Of a DNA stretch of 64,000 bases, positions 1 through 9,334 are shown piece by piece. Position 1 is the stretch's first letter. Each line of letters opens with the position of its first letter. The stretch covers positions 62,001 to 126,000 of the forward strand of contig NZ_JABRWP010000001.1 of NCBI RefSeq assembly GCF_013249045.1, given 5' to 3'. The translations under genes and the position numbers were made by a program. The notes under the pieces are model-generated. The model was not told the DNA's origin and ran no database searches. It worked only from the letters and a program-made list of their open reading frames with translations. Source of the DNA: Winogradskyella eckloniae. Lineage in GTDB: Bacteria > Bacteroidota > Bacteroidia > Flavobacteriales > Flavobacteriaceae.

Positions 1-51
1 ACAATGAAATAAAACATGTATAATTAATAAAACAAGATTAGAACTTCAGTT

Positions 52-1737
52 ATGACAAACTTACTAGAGGTCAATAAATTAAACATATCATTCTATAAAA
101 ATAATATTGAAAAACAAATTATTAAAAATATTTCATTTCAATTACAACAGAATGAAATCGTCGCTGTAGTAGGAGAATCTGGTTCTGGTAAGTCTATTTC
201 GTCGCTTGCGCTAATGGGTTTGCTACCTAAACGTATTTCAAAAATTACTTCTGGATCAATTTTATTTGAAGACCATGACTTAGTTGCACTATCTGAAAAA
301 GAATTTCAGTCGGTAAGAGGCAACGAAATAGCTATGATTTTTCAAGAACCTATGAGTTCCTTAAACCCTTCCATGCGATGTGGCAAACAAGTAGAAGAAA
401 TCTTAAAACAACACTGTGATTTATCGCGTTTAGAACTAAAAACGGAAGTCTTAAATTTATTTGATAAAGTAAAACTTCCAAATCCAAAACGGATTTATGA
501 CGCATATCCTCACGAAATTTCTGGTGGACAAAAACAAAGGGTAATGATTGCTATGGCTATTTCTTGTCAACCTAAATTATTAATTGCTGACGAGCCAACG
601 ACAGCTTTAGATGTTACGGTTCAAAAAGATATATTAGAATTGTTAAAAAGCATTCAATCTGATACAAAAATGAGCGTGCTTTTTATTTCTCATGATCTGT
701 CTTTGGTCTCCGAATTAGCAAATCGTGTATTAGTGATGTATAAAGGCGAAATCGTAGAACAAGGAACAACAACTGCTATATTTAACGCGCCAAAACATAA
801 TTACACTAAAGCATTAATAGCAGCTAGGCCTTCTACAGACTTTAGGTTAAAACAATTACCTACGATCTCAGATTTTATGACCAATAGTGTAAAAACTTCA
901 ATAATATCTGAAGCAGATAGAAAATTAAACCACAAGTCCTTATATCAACAACAGCCACTTTTAGAAATTATAGATGTAGAAAAAACGTACATTACAAATA
1001 CTGGATGGTTTTCTAAAGATTTAGAATTTAAAGCAGTGAATGGCGTAAGCTTTAAAGTGTATCCAGGTGAAACTATTGGATTGGTTGGTGAGTCTGGCTG
1101 TGGAAAATCCACATTAGGAAATGCTATTTTACAATTAGATAAAGCTACTTCTGGACAAATATTATACAAAGGGAACAATATCGTTAACCTAAAACGATCA
1201 GAAATGCGAGCCTTACGAAAAGATATTCAAATCATATTTCAAGATCCGTTTGCCTCATTAAATCCTCGTTTAACCATAGGCAATGCCATTATTGAACCTA
1301 TGCAAGTCCATAAGATAGGAACCTCTAACAAGCAACGAAAAGAAAGCGTATTAGAGCTACTAGAAAAGGTAGGCTTAGACGCTTCTGCTTTTGACAGGTA
1401 TCCACATGAGTTTTCTGGAGGCCAAAGACAACGTGTAGGAATAGCAAGGACTATTGCTTTAGAACCAAAATTAATAGTGTGTGACGAATCGGTTTCTGCT
1501 TTAGATATTTCCGTACAAGCGCAAGTATTAAACTTATTGAATACCTTAAAAACACAATTTGGCTTTACTTATATCTTTATTTCACACGATTTAGCCGTTG
1601 TAAAATATATGGCAGATCAATTGCTCGTAATGAATAAAGGAAAAATTGAAGAAATTGGAGACGCAGACCACATTTATGCCTCACCAAAACAAGAGTACAC
1701 AAAAAAGTTAATTCATGCTATTCCCAAAGGATTATAG
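52..1737 (+). CDS. Fused oligopeptide-type ABC transporter ATPase (two nucleotide-binding domains)
   Basis: A 561-residue protein with two complete ABC ATPase halves, as in the YejF/DppD-DppF fusions that power peptide or nickel importers. The first half has the Walker A motif GESGSGKS at about residues 41-48, the signature ISGGQKQR near 157 and Walker B ending in DEPTTALD. The second has GESGCGKS near 347, FSGGQRQR and a DES variant (CDESVSALD) in place of DEP. Oligopeptide-type C-terminal extensions follow both halves. It would sit on the cytoplasmic face and hydrolyse ATP. No permease or binding protein is visible, but only 51 bases lie upstream, so partners could lie outside the window. 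Substrate is unknown; the family call is firm. Confidence 0.9.
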   Translation: MTNLLEVNKLNISFYKNNIEKQIIKNISFQLQQNEIVAVVGESGSGKSISSLALMGLLPKRISKITSGSILFEDHDLVALSEKEFQSVRGNEIAMIFQEPMSSLNPSMRCGKQVEEILKQHCDLSRLELKTEVLNLFDKVKLPNPKRIYDAYPHEISGGQKQRVMIAMAISCQPKLLIADEPTTALDVTVQKDILELLKSIQSDTKMSVLFISHDLSLVSELANRVLVMYKGEIVEQGTTTAIFNAPKHNYTKALIAARPSTDFRLKQLPTISDFMTNSVKTSIISEADRKLNHKSLYQQQPLLEIIDVEKTYITNTGWFSKDLEFKAVNGVSFKVYPGETIGLVGESGCGKSTLGNAILQLDKATSGQILYKGNNIVNLKRSEMRALRKDIQIIFQDPFASLNPRLTIGNAIIEPMQVHKIGTSNKQRKESVLELLEKVGLDASAFDRYPHEFSGGQRQRVGIARTIALEPKLIVCDESVSALDISVQAQVLNLLNTLKTQFGFTYIFISHDLAVVKYMADQLLVMNKGKIEEIGDADHIYASPKQEYTKKLIHAIPKGL

Positions 1738-1857
1738 CATGAATACTTTTTTGGCTAATTTAAAAACATTTGAGACTAACTTCAAAGTGTCTTCTAAAAC
1801 TGAAAATTCTTGATCTTCATTTAAATTTTTTTCTGGTAGATTTGATTTTGATTTCAT
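1732..1857 (-). CDS. Possible 41-residue small protein
   Basis: A short ORF reads from an ATG at 1857 to a TAA at 1732-1734, overlapping the convergent ABC ATPase stop by a few bases. The product has a polar Lys/Asn/Glu-rich first half and a C-terminal amphipathic or hydrophobic helix (LKLVSNVFKLAKKVFML). A near-match to the minus-7 box (TACCTTTT) lies upstream on the minus strand. I recognise no family. Codon choice is plausible, but an ORF of this length can occur by chance in AT-rich DNA. Confidence 0.35.
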   Translation of the reverse strand: MKSKSNLPEKNLNEDQEFSVLEDTLKLVSNVFKLAKKVFML

Positions 1858-2049
1858 AAGCGGTAATTTATGGTAGATTTAGGGCAAAAAGGTAAATTTC
1901 GTTTTATGTTAAAAAATCAGGTTAATTCAGTTTATTTGTTTGGGACTGCAATATGACATATATTTTCAATATATCAGATAAAATACATTATAAATCGATG
2001 AAATACATCTTTTTTTAACATTTTAAAGATATATTGAGGAAATTACGCA
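1858..2049. other. Gene-free AT-rich spacer
   Basis: Between the possible small ORF and the scoB terminator the sequence is AT-rich and shows no ORF or strong inverted repeat. I see nothing further that I can support. Confidence 0.5.
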
Positions 2050-2074
2050 CAAAAAAACCACTAAATCTAGTGGT
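2050..2074 (-). terminator. Rho-independent terminator of scoAB
   Basis: On the minus strand a 7-bp stem (ACCACTA pairing with TAGTGGT, 4-base loop) is followed directly by seven T residues. It lies about 25 bases beyond the scoB stop codon, which fits the end of the scoAB transcript. Confidence 0.8.
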
Positions 2075-2098
2075 TTAAATCATCTGTCTAAAATGGTT

Positions 2099-2752
2099 TT
2101 ACAATTCCATTTCAGGTATATTGCCATCAACAATTAAGTTACCTTCGGTTGCATTTTGTATGTCTTCAACTGTAACACCTGGAGCACGCTCTAATAGCTT
2201 AAATCCATTTTCTGTAACCTCAATTACGGCCATATTTGTAACAATTTTCTTTACACAACCAACACCAGTTAAAGGTAGAGAACATGCATTTAGTAGCTTA
2301 GAGGCTCCTGCTCTATTGGTATGCATCATGGCTACAATAATATTTTCAGCGCTAGCTACTAAATCCATAGCTCCACCCATTCCTTTTACCATTTTTCCAG
2401 GTATTTTCCAATTGGCTATATCTCCATTTTCCGAAACTTCCATCGCACCTAAAATGGTTAAGTCTACATGTTGTCCTCTAATCATAGAAAAGCTCATAGC
2501 TGAATCAAAAAAGGATGCACCTGGTAAGGTTGTTATTGTTTGTTTTCCTGCATTAATGATATCGGCATCTTCTTCACCTTCAAAAGGAAAAGGACCCATT
2601 CCTAAAACACCATTTTCGCTTTGAAACTCTACTTCAATATCATCTCTCACAAAATTGGCAACTAAGGTTGGTATACCAATACCTAAATTAACATAGTAGC
2701 CATCTTTTACTTCTTTTGCGATACGTTTCGCTATTCCGTTTTTATCTAACAT
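2099..2752 (-). CDS. scoB: 3-oxoacid CoA-transferase subunit B
   Basis: A 217-residue beta subunit of a family I CoA-transferase, probably succinyl-CoA:3-oxoacid or acetoacetate CoA-transferase, which moves CoA between carboxylic acids during ketone-body or branched-chain acid breakdown. The SENG motif near residue 45 supplies the glutamate that forms the enzyme-CoA thioester in this family. The glycine-rich NLGIGIPT segment near the N-terminus and the GGAMDL segment are typical. Length matches bacterial B subunits. It starts two bases after the scoA stop, so the two are co-transcribed and presumably form the heteromeric enzyme. The exact acyl substrate cannot be read from sequence. Confidence 0.93.
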   Translation of the reverse strand: MLDKNGIAKRIAKEVKDGYYVNLGIGIPTLVANFVRDDIEVEFQSENGVLGMGPFPFEGEEDADIINAGKQTITTLPGASFFDSAMSFSMIRGQHVDLTILGAMEVSENGDIANWKIPGKMVKGMGGAMDLVASAENIIVAMMHTNRAGASKLLNACSLPLTGVGCVKKIVTNMAVIEVTENGFKLLERAPGVTVEDIQNATEGNLIVDGNIPEMEL

Positions 2753-2754
2753 AA

Positions 2755-3456
2755 CTATGCTTTTTGTCTTACTGTTCGTTGTTCTATTCGCTTTTCAAAA
2801 TGTGCACCTTTAAAGATACGTTGCACAAAAATTCCTGGGATATGAATTTCATTAGGGTCTAATGTACCAACTGGTACTAATTCTTCAACCTCAACTACGG
2901 TTATTTTCGCAGCACCACACATATTAGGATTAAAATTACGCGCTGTGCCTTTAAAAATTAAATTTCCGGCAGCATCACCTTTCCATGCTTTTATAAAGGC
3001 AAAATCTGCCTTAAATGCATATTCTAACACATACATTTTACCATCAAATTCTCTTGTTTCTTTACCTACTGCGACTTCTGTACCAAAACCTGCTGGTGTA
3101 TAAATTGCCGGAAAACCTGCTTGTGCGGCTCTACAACGTTCTGCTAAAGTACCTTGTGGAATCAATTCTACATCTAATTCACCTGAGAGCATTTGACGCT
3201 CAAATTCGTCGTTTTCACCGACATAAGAAGACACCATTTTTTTAATTTGTTTTTGCTGTAGTAACAAACCCAAACCAAAATCATCTACGCCTGCATTATT
3301 AGAAATACAAGTCAGTCCTTTTACGTTTAGTTTTACAAGTTCTGCAATGGCATTTTCGGGAATTCCAGATAGGCCAAAACCACCAAACATAAAGGTCATA
3401 TTATCAGTAACACCTTGCAGTGCTTCTGAAATATTATCTACTTTTTTGTTAATCAT
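2755..3456 (-). CDS. scoA: 3-oxoacid CoA-transferase subunit A
   Basis: A 233-residue alpha subunit of a family I CoA-transferase. The N-terminal [14 protein letters not shown] segment is the CoA-binding glycine-rich loop, and the [11 protein letters not shown] and [12 protein letters not shown] segments match SCOT/AtoD-type subunits. It is first in a two-gene operon with scoB, two bases apart, and would form the heteromer with it in the cytoplasm. No catabolic partners such as a thiolase are nearby, so the pathway (ketone body, leucine or fatty acid breakdown) is left open. Confidence 0.93.
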   Translation of the reverse strand: MINKKVDNISEALQGVTDNMTFMFGGFGLSGIPENAIAELVKLNVKGLTCISNNAGVDDFGLGLLLQQKQIKKMVSSYVGENDEFERQMLSGELDVELIPQGTLAERCRAAQAGFPAIYTPAGFGTEVAVGKETREFDGKMYVLEYAFKADFAFIKAWKGDAAGNLIFKGTARNFNPNMCGAAKITVVEVEELVPVGTLDPNEIHIPGIFVQRIFKGAHFEKRIEQRTVRQKA

Positions 3457-3549
3457 ATTATTTAAAAATTTAGCTTTTTAAAAATACGAAACTAAGTAGT
3501 TACTTTATAATTTATAAGAGTTAAATGTAGGTGTGACTATTACTTAAAA

Positions 3550-5901
3550 TTAGAAATCAGGATCAAATTCATCACTAGGACTGCCATTGCCTCCTATATC
3601 GCCTTCATCTCTAGCTTCACAATTGATATCAATTTTTAAGTTTGAAGGTTTTTCAAATTTACCGTCGGAAACATCTAAAGTTTTATCTGCGTAACACGCT
3701 TTCATAAATAATCCCCAAATTGGTAATGCCATTGAAGCGCCTTGACCATAGTGAATAGTTCTAAAGTGAGCTGCTCTATCTTCTGCACCTACCCAAACTC
3801 CTGTAACCAAATTTGGCACCATTCCCATAAACCAGCCATCACTTTGATTTTGGGTTGTTCCCGTTTTACCAGCAATTGGGTTTTTTAATTCATACGGATA
3901 ACCTGTCATTATTGATTTATAAACTCCTGATTTAGCTAAATAACTAGAATTATGTCTTAGACGTTTACCAGAACCTGCTTGTGTAACACCTTCCATAAGA
4001 TTAATGGTTACATAAGCAACTTCTTCACTTAATACGTCCTTACTTTCTGGTGCAAATTGATATAAAACCGTTCCGTTTTTATCTTCTATTCTAGTAACCA
4101 TAACGGGTTTGTTATAAACCCCTTTATTGGCAAACGTAGAATAAGCCGCAACCATCTCATAAATACTAATATCTGGTGTTCCTAAAGCGATAGCTGGCAC
4201 AGGAAGTATTTCTGCTGTTATACCCAATTTTTTTGCCATTTGAACTACAGGTTGTGGTCCAATTTCGTTCATTAAACGTGCTGTAACCGTATTTGTAGAG
4301 CTCGCTAGTGCATCTTTTAAAGTTTGTTTGCCAGAATAATTTCCGTCCGAGTTTTTAACCGTCCATGGTTCTGGATTTCCAAATTTATTGGCTTCAATAG
4401 TAATCTGTGTTCTAGGAAATGAATCACATGGCGAAAATTGTAACTGATCTATTGCTGTAGCATAAACAAACGGCTTAAACGTAGAACCAACTTGTCTTGC
4501 TCCTTGCTTTACCATATCGTATTGAAAGTGCTTATAATTCATACCACCAACCCATGCTTTTACGTGTCCTGTTAAAGGATCCATAGACATCATACCTGGT
4601 CGCAAAAAGGATTTATAGTAACGCATAGAATCTATTGGCTTCATAACAGTGTCTACTTCACTTGCCTTACCATTAACCCATTTAAAAACGCGCATTTCTG
4701 TTGGCTTCTCAAAGGAAGCTCTAATCTCTTTATCTGATTTACCTTGTTCTTTAAGAACTCTCCATCGTTCACCACGCTTCATACCATCATTCATTAACTT
4801 CGTAATCTCAGCTTGATTAAGCTCTCTAAATGGTGGTGTTTTATTGTATTTTGGGGTATTTTGAAAGTCAAACTCAGCTTGTAATCTTGGCATATGCTGA
4901 GCAACTGCATCTTCTGCATATTGCTGCATACGCGAATCAATGGTAGTAAACACCTTTAAACCGTCACTATATAAATCATACTTACTGCCATCAGGCTTTC
5001 TGTTTTTTTCATCCTTTGCCCAATCTTTCATAAACCCTCTTAGATATTCTCTAAAATATGTAGCAATACCTTCACGATGGTTTTCTGGTGTAAAATCTAA
5101 ATCTAATTCTGTTTTTTGTAATGAATCTTTTACTTTTTCTGTGATATATTCATACTTAAACATTTGAGCTAAGACAACATTACGTCTATTTTTTACACCC
5201 ACTGGATTTCTTGAAGGAATAGGATTGTATAATGATGAATTTTTGAACATGCCAACTAACATCGCAGATTCTTTTATTTCTAAGTCTCTAGGTTCTTTAT
5301 TAAAATAAATATTTGATGCCGAACGAATCCCATCACCATTATTTCCAAAATCATAAATATTAAAATACATGGCAATAATTTCTTCTTTGGTATATTGACG
5401 TTCTAAACGTATAGCAATAACCCATTCTTTTATTTTTTGGGTTAAGGCTTCAAATACATTACTAGATCTAACACCTACAAACAATTGCCTAGCAACTTGC
5501 TGAGATATTGTACTTGCACCACCACTTCCACCTAAGCTTGTAATTGCTCTTAAGGTACCTCTAGCATCTATACCTGAGTGGTCATAAAATCGTATATCTT
5601 CAGTAGCCACCAAAGCATCAACCAAATTTTTTGGTAAATCTTCATAGCCTATTGGCGTTCTGTTATCATCAAAATAAAATTTACCTAGAGTTTCTCCATC
5701 TGAAGAAATAATTTCTGTAGCTAAATTAGTTTCTGGGTTTTCTAACTTCGTATGATCTGGCATTTTACCTAAAGCGCCCCAAGATGCTAACAGGAATAAT
5801 AATACAACAGATGCTATACCACCTAAAAATATAATCCAAAACCAACGAATGTATTTTGTAAAATCTAAAACTTCTGATTTAGTTGTTTTCTTTGTTGCCA
5901 T
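3550..5901 (-). CDS. Bifunctional penicillin-binding protein 1A (glycosyltransferase/transpeptidase)
   Basis: A 783-residue class A PBP that polymerises lipid II and cross-links peptidoglycan outside the inner membrane. A short cytoplasmic tail leads into one membrane helix (about 19-42). The GT51 domain follows, with its catalytic glutamate at about 101 in EDIRFYDHSG and the ASTISQQVARQL motif. The transpeptidase domain has the nucleophile Ser at about 473 in STFK, an SSTNT motif, and KTGTT near 679. The C-terminal tail is acidic and glycine-rich. It lies five bases downstream of gldH in the same direction, linking wall synthesis and gliding in one transcript. All catalytic motifs are intact. 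Confidence 0.95.
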   Translation of the reverse strand: MATKKTTKSEVLDFTKYIRWFWIIFLGGIASVVLLFLLASWGALGKMPDHTKLENPETNLATEIISSDGETLGKFYFDDNRTPIGYEDLPKNLVDALVATEDIRFYDHSGIDARGTLRAITSLGGSGGASTISQQVARQLFVGVRSSNVFEALTQKIKEWVIAIRLERQYTKEEIIAMYFNIYDFGNNGDGIRSASNIYFNKEPRDLEIKESAMLVGMFKNSSLYNPIPSRNPVGVKNRRNVVLAQMFKYEYITEKVKDSLQKTELDLDFTPENHREGIATYFREYLRGFMKDWAKDEKNRKPDGSKYDLYSDGLKVFTTIDSRMQQYAEDAVAQHMPRLQAEFDFQNTPKYNKTPPFRELNQAEITKLMNDGMKRGERWRVLKEQGKSDKEIRASFEKPTEMRVFKWVNGKASEVDTVMKPIDSMRYYKSFLRPGMMSMDPLTGHVKAWVGGMNYKHFQYDMVKQGARQVGSTFKPFVYATAIDQLQFSPCDSFPRTQITIEANKFGNPEPWTVKNSDGNYSGKQTLKDALASSTNTVTARLMNEIGPQPVVQMAKKLGITAEILPVPAIALGTPDISIYEMVAAYSTFANKGVYNKPVMVTRIEDKNGTVLYQFAPESKDVLSEEVAYVTINLMEGVTQAGSGKRLRHNSSYLAKSGVYKSIMTGYPYELKNPIAGKTGTTQNQSDGWFMGMVPNLVTGVWVGAEDRAAHFRTIHYGQGASMALPIWGLFMKACYADKTLDVSDGKFEKPSNLKIDINCEARDEGDIGGNGSPSDEFDPDF

Positions 5902-5906
5902 ACTTA

Positions 5907-6410
5907 CTACTTTTGAGCCTGTTCTACTCTAAAACCAATATCTGTTATTCCTTTTAAATTCTCTACACCATTAACGTCTCCATTATTTCTCATAGCATGT
6001 TGTATACTAACTGTATATTCTCCAACTTCTTTAAATGCAAATGGTGTTTTATATCCTCTAAACCAAAGTTTATTTTCTTTTATATCAGTAAACCCTGTTC
6101 CCAAAAGCTCTCCATTTGGTGCAGCCATTTTATACTCTAAAGTATCTTTAACAGCTTTTCCGTTTGGATAGTTTAATTCTACTAAAAGAAATAAATTACT
6201 AAACGCATAATCATTTGTATTTCTTAGATTAACGTACAAGTTGTAGTTATTTATTGTGTCTGGAGCTTTAAAATTAAAACTTATAATAGCGTCTTTGTTC
6301 CATTCATTTGGCACTGATTGATACTCATCAAATACAGCATTTGAGTCGCAACTTGCAATGAATAAACAACTGATTACAACTAAAAATAATGATTTATGCT
6401 TTTTTAGCAT
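5907..6410 (-). CDS. gldH: Gliding motility lipoprotein GldH
   Basis: From the ATG at 6410 (four codons inside the longest frame) the protein has a lysine-rich signal peptide and a lipobox, FIASC, with the lipidated Cys at about 21. The rest is a beta-rich periplasmic domain of about 150 residues with a WFRGYKTPFAFKEVGEY segment that I associate with GldH. GldH is required for Flavobacterium gliding and acts as an inner-leaflet lipoprotein of the GldBDHJ group that supports type IX secretion. The start overlaps the ricT-like stop, and pbp1A follows after five bases, so the three genes are translationally close-packed. The longer start at 6422 is less likely because it would push the signal peptide inward. 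Confidence 0.88.
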   Translation of the reverse strand: MLKKHKSLFLVVISCLFIASCDSNAVFDEYQSVPNEWNKDAIISFNFKAPDTINNYNLYVNLRNTNDYAFSNLFLLVELNYPNGKAVKDTLEYKMAAPNGELLGTGFTDIKENKLWFRGYKTPFAFKEVGEYTVSIQHAMRNNGDVNGVENLKGITDIGFRVEQAQK

Positions 6411-7659
6411 TGGGTTTATCATTGGTTTTGGCTTTTGGTTTTTGTTTGCGATTTCTATTTTGAGTTTTAGCTTTGTTATTGCGGTTTTTATTTCCGTTAC
6501 TACTGTTACTTCTACTCTTATTATTACGATTGTTTCTAGTATTTTTACGTTTCTTATTTGATTTTGGACTATCGAAACGTGTTAAACTATCTTGGCCAAC
6601 CACATTCTCAAACTCATTTTTAGTGTCTTGTATATGCTCAGCCGCGTATTCTTCTAAACTCGCAACCTTTTCTTTTTTCTTATTCTTTTCTATAATTTCA
6701 TTAGCTTGGTCTGTAGTTATAACATGCCAATTCATCCATTCACCTTCATAAGCATACCACATTAATCCCTTAAAAATATCCGTCTTTTGGCAAACTGCAT
6801 TTCCTTTTTCTGTATATAGCTTTACATCAGATTTAGGAAACGCTTTTAGTGCATCTAAATAGGCGTCTAATTCATAATTTAGACAACATTTTAACTTACC
6901 ACACTGACCTGCTAATTTTAAAGGGTTTAACGATAATTGTTGGTAACGAGCAGCAGAAGTGCTTACGGATCTAAAATCAGTTAACCATGTAGAACAACAC
7001 AATTCTCTACCACAAGAACCAATACCTCCAAGTCGTGCTGCTTCTTGTCTAAAGCCAACTTGTTTCATTTCTATACGTGTTCTAAACTCACGTGCAAAAA
7101 CTTTAATCAGTTCTCTAAAATCTACACGTTCTTCTGCAGTGTAATAAAATGTGGCTTTACTTCCATCACCCTGAAATTCTATATCTGAGATTTTCATCTT
7201 CAGATTTAAATCTATAGCAAACTGGCGCGCTTTCACCTTCATTGGTTCTTCTTTGTCTCTAGCAGCAGACCAAATATCTATATCTTTTTGTGAAGCCTTT
7301 CTATATATCTTTAATACATTTTCTGCGTCATCTAGTTTTATTTTTTTGCGCTTCATTTGTACACTAACCAGCTCTCCTGTAAGTGTAACCATACCAATAT
7401 CGTGACCAGACTTTGCCTGTGTTGCCACAATATCTCCAATGCTTAAAGTAAGGTTTTCAGTATTTTTATAATAGTGTTTTCTTCCGTTTTTAAAACGTAC
7501 TTCTACACCAATAAACGGTTTTTGTCCGTTTGGAAGCGACATATTTGCTAACCAATCAAAAACAGTGAGTTTATTACAGCTATCTGTGCCGCAAGTCCCA
7601 TTGTTTTTGCATCCTTTTGGTTGGCCATCTTCTCCAGTTGCACAACTGTTACAAGCCAT
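6394..7659 (-). CDS. PSP1/RicT-family regulatory protein
   Basis: A 421-residue PSP1-domain protein related to RicT (YaaT), which in Bacillus belongs to an iron-sulfur complex stimulating RNase Y-dependent mRNA processing. The N-terminus is cysteine-rich (CNSC, CKNNGTCGTDSC). The central PSP1 domain carries GSCGRELCC and GKLKCCLNYE, the paired cysteine clusters expected for metal or cluster binding. The last 70 or so residues are a basic Lys/Arg/Asn-rich tail, probably disordered and RNA-contacting. It overlaps the start of gldH. The function in Bacteroidota is inferred from the family. Confidence 0.85.
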   Translation of the reverse strand: MACNSCATGEDGQPKGCKNNGTCGTDSCNKLTVFDWLANMSLPNGQKPFIGVEVRFKNGRKHYYKNTENLTLSIGDIVATQAKSGHDIGMVTLTGELVSVQMKRKKIKLDDAENVLKIYRKASQKDIDIWSAARDKEEPMKVKARQFAIDLNLKMKISDIEFQGDGSKATFYYTAEERVDFRELIKVFAREFRTRIEMKQVGFRQEAARLGGIGSCGRELCCSTWLTDFRSVSTSAARYQQLSLNPLKLAGQCGKLKCCLNYELDAYLDALKAFPKSDVKLYTEKGNAVCQKTDIFKGLMWYAYEGEWMNWHVITTDQANEIIEKNKKKEKVASLEEYAAEHIQDTKNEFENVVGQDSLTRFDSPKSNKKRKNTRNNRNNKSRSNSSNGNKNRNNKAKTQNRNRKQKPKAKTNDKPNAKKA

Positions 7660-7787
7660 AAAAATTTTATATATTAAATCTAGAGTCTTTAAAAATCTAG
7701 ATATAGGATTCGTAAATAATTAATGAGTAAAGATAAAATTATTTATGGACTTCTTAAAGTATACTTATTTAAGATAGAATATTTTAA

Positions 7788-8855
7788 TTATTTTGAATCA
7801 AAATTATCAAAAATGTTACGGAGATCTTTTTTAAAAGGCAAATGATCTGCTCGTCCCTTTTTAAAAATATCATTACTGTTACCTTGCCCTTTTCTTAAGG
7901 CTTTTTGCTCCTCATATGGCAGTCGGTTTATTTCCATACAGTTTGAAGAACAGCAATTTTCCATTTTTTCTTTACAAGACTCACATTGTATAAACAATAA
8001 ATGACAGGCTTCGTTAGCACAGTTAGTATGTAAATCTGCTGGCTCACCACACTGATGGCAATTAGCAATAATATCATCTGAAATACGCTCTGAACGACGT
8101 TGATCAAACACAAAATTTTTACCAAGAAATTTGTTTTCTAAACCTTCAGCTTCAATTTGCCTCACATAGTTAATGATACCACCTTCTAACTGAAAAACGT
8201 TTTTAAAGCCTTTATGTTTGTAATAAGCACTGGCTTTTTCACAACGAATACCACCTGTACAATACATTACAAGTTTCTTGTCTTCTTTATGTTCTCTTAA
8301 ATCTTCTTCTATTAAATCTAATGATTCTCTAAAGGTATCCACATCTGGCGTAATCGCATTTTTAAAATGCCCTATTTCACTTTCGTAGTGATTTCTCATA
8401 TCTACCAATACCGTGTTTGGATCCTCAATTAGTTCGTTAAATTTTTCGGCATTAACATGCACACCTTTGTTTGTTACATCAAATGAATCATCGTTTAATC
8501 CATCGGCAACAATTTTATGACGCACTTTCACTTTTAACTTTAAAAACGCAAAATTATCATGCTCAACAGCAATATTTAATCGTACATGTTCTAAAAACGA
8601 AATGGTATCTAAATGCTGTTTAAAAGCTTCAAAATTTTCAGCTGGCACAGAGAGTTGTGCATTGATTCCTTCTTTTGCCACGTAAATTCTACCTAAGACA
8701 TCAATGGCATCCCAAGCTAAAAATAAATGGTTTCTAAAAATTTCGGTGTTATTAATTTTGGCGTACTTGTAGAAAGAGATTGTTAAGCGTTCTTTTCCGG
8801 CTTGTTCAATGAGTTCTGCTCTTTCTTTGGCACTTAAGTTATTGTACAGTTGCAT
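7788..8855 (-). CDS. trhO: tRNA uridine hydroxylase / rhodanese-like protein TrhO
   Basis: A 355-residue member of the YceA/TrhO family, which in E. coli makes 5-hydroxyuridine at tRNA position 34 using oxygen. The N-terminal acylphosphatase-like domain (about 25-120) is followed by a rhodanese domain whose catalytic Cys199 sits in the loop CTGGIRC. The C-terminus has pairs of cysteines (CHQC, CANEAC, CESC, CCSSNC) expected to bind zinc. Length and order match the family. A minus-7 box lies about 40 bases upstream. It is 128 bases upstream of the ricT-like gene and may be transcribed with it. Confidence 0.92.
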   Translation of the reverse strand: MQLYNNLSAKERAELIEQAGKERLTISFYKYAKINNTEIFRNHLFLAWDAIDVLGRIYVAKEGINAQLSVPAENFEAFKQHLDTISFLEHVRLNIAVEHDNFAFLKLKVKVRHKIVADGLNDDSFDVTNKGVHVNAEKFNELIEDPNTVLVDMRNHYESEIGHFKNAITPDVDTFRESLDLIEEDLREHKEDKKLVMYCTGGIRCEKASAYYKHKGFKNVFQLEGGIINYVRQIEAEGLENKFLGKNFVFDQRRSERISDDIIANCHQCGEPADLHTNCANEACHLLFIQCESCKEKMENCCSSNCMEINRLPYEEQKALRKGQGNSNDIFKKGRADHLPFKKDLRNIFDNFDSK

Positions 8856-8893
8856 GCTATACTAATTTTAAGGTTAAAGAATTTATTGAGCCG

Positions 8894-8914
8894 CAAAGAT
8901 ATCACTTTTAGTGA
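8894..8914 (-). promoter_or_regulatory. Promoter box of trhO with adjacent small palindrome
   Basis: On the minus strand TATCTTTG (8901 to 8894) matches the Bacteroidota minus-7 consensus TAnnTTTG, about 40 bases before the trhO start. Directly upstream is a perfect 5-bp inverted repeat, TCACT-TTT-AGTGA (8902-8914), which could bind a regulator. No clear minus-33 TTG is seen. Confidence 0.55.
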
Positions 8915-8937
8915 AATGCCTTTATATTAAACAGAAA

Positions 8938-8968
8938 AAAGCACCTTGAATACTCAAGATGCTTCTAG
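8938..8968 (-). terminator. Rho-independent terminator of the candidate small RNA
   Basis: A 10-bp stem with one U-G pair and a 4-base loop is followed on the minus strand by a run of six T. No gene on the minus strand ends here, so it must end a non-coding or very short transcript starting upstream of it. Confidence 0.65.
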
Positions 8969-9225
8969 ATTAACTTTCTAACTTAAAACTTAACTTAACA
9001 AGTTAATCTTCATCGGCTTCACAATTGTTGAGGGATACTTACAAAATGAAATATTCATTTGATATGACAACAACTGAAACACCTAATACGTTTCTAATTT
9101 CTTTTTTTAGATAAGTTCCTTATAGTTTTATACATAAAACCAACCTAAAAACTTAGAGGTTACTAAACCCTAAAGTGAACTTCAGGGTTTAATTGTAACG
9201 CTTTTCATAGCAATTTTTTCCTTTT
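8938..9225 (-). ncRNA. Candidate structured small RNA, minus strand
   Basis: This 518-base gap between trhO and recA contains no convincing ORF but several strong stems. A terminator-like stem (AGCATCTTGA / TCAAGGTGCT, 4-base loop) ends near 8943 on the minus strand and runs into six T residues. A second stem near 9165-9195 (AAACCCTGAAGT / ACTTTAGGGTTT) lies near the 5' end. A 9-bp stem GATTAACTT / AAGTTAATC and a GTTTTAT / ATAAAAC hairpin lie between. In the first two stems the one imperfect pair is a G-U wobble in minus-strand RNA but an A-C mismatch in plus-strand RNA, which argues for minus-strand transcription. The 5' end is a guess: I found no exact promoter box. I recognise no known RNA class; it lacks tmRNA and RNase P hallmarks. 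Confidence 0.5.
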
Positions 9226-9334
9226 TCATTTAATAGATGCAAAAAGTGTAAAAGGGTTGCGTATAAAAATCGAAAAAAAATAATTTCTTTTAGAGTTATT
9301 ATTCATCGAGAAATGAAATAAATAAAATAAGCCG

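Noticed and set aside
2121..2624. 167-codon plus-strand ORF antisense to scoB
   Set aside because: Lies fully inside scoB in another frame; composition is Pro/Ser/Thr-rich shadow sequence with no recognisable domain, and scoB itself is clearly real.
6358..6751. Plus-strand ORFs with hydrophobic Leu/Phe runs over gldH and the ricT-like 3' end
   Set aside because: They are the antisense of the Lys/Arg/Asn-rich tail of the ricT-like gene, which reads as Leu/Phe/Ile on the other strand.
9190..9225. Short minus-strand ORF MKSVTIKP before the candidate small RNA stems
   Set aside because: Eight codons only, overlapping the stem near 9190; no downstream gene on that strand to which it could act as a leader peptide.
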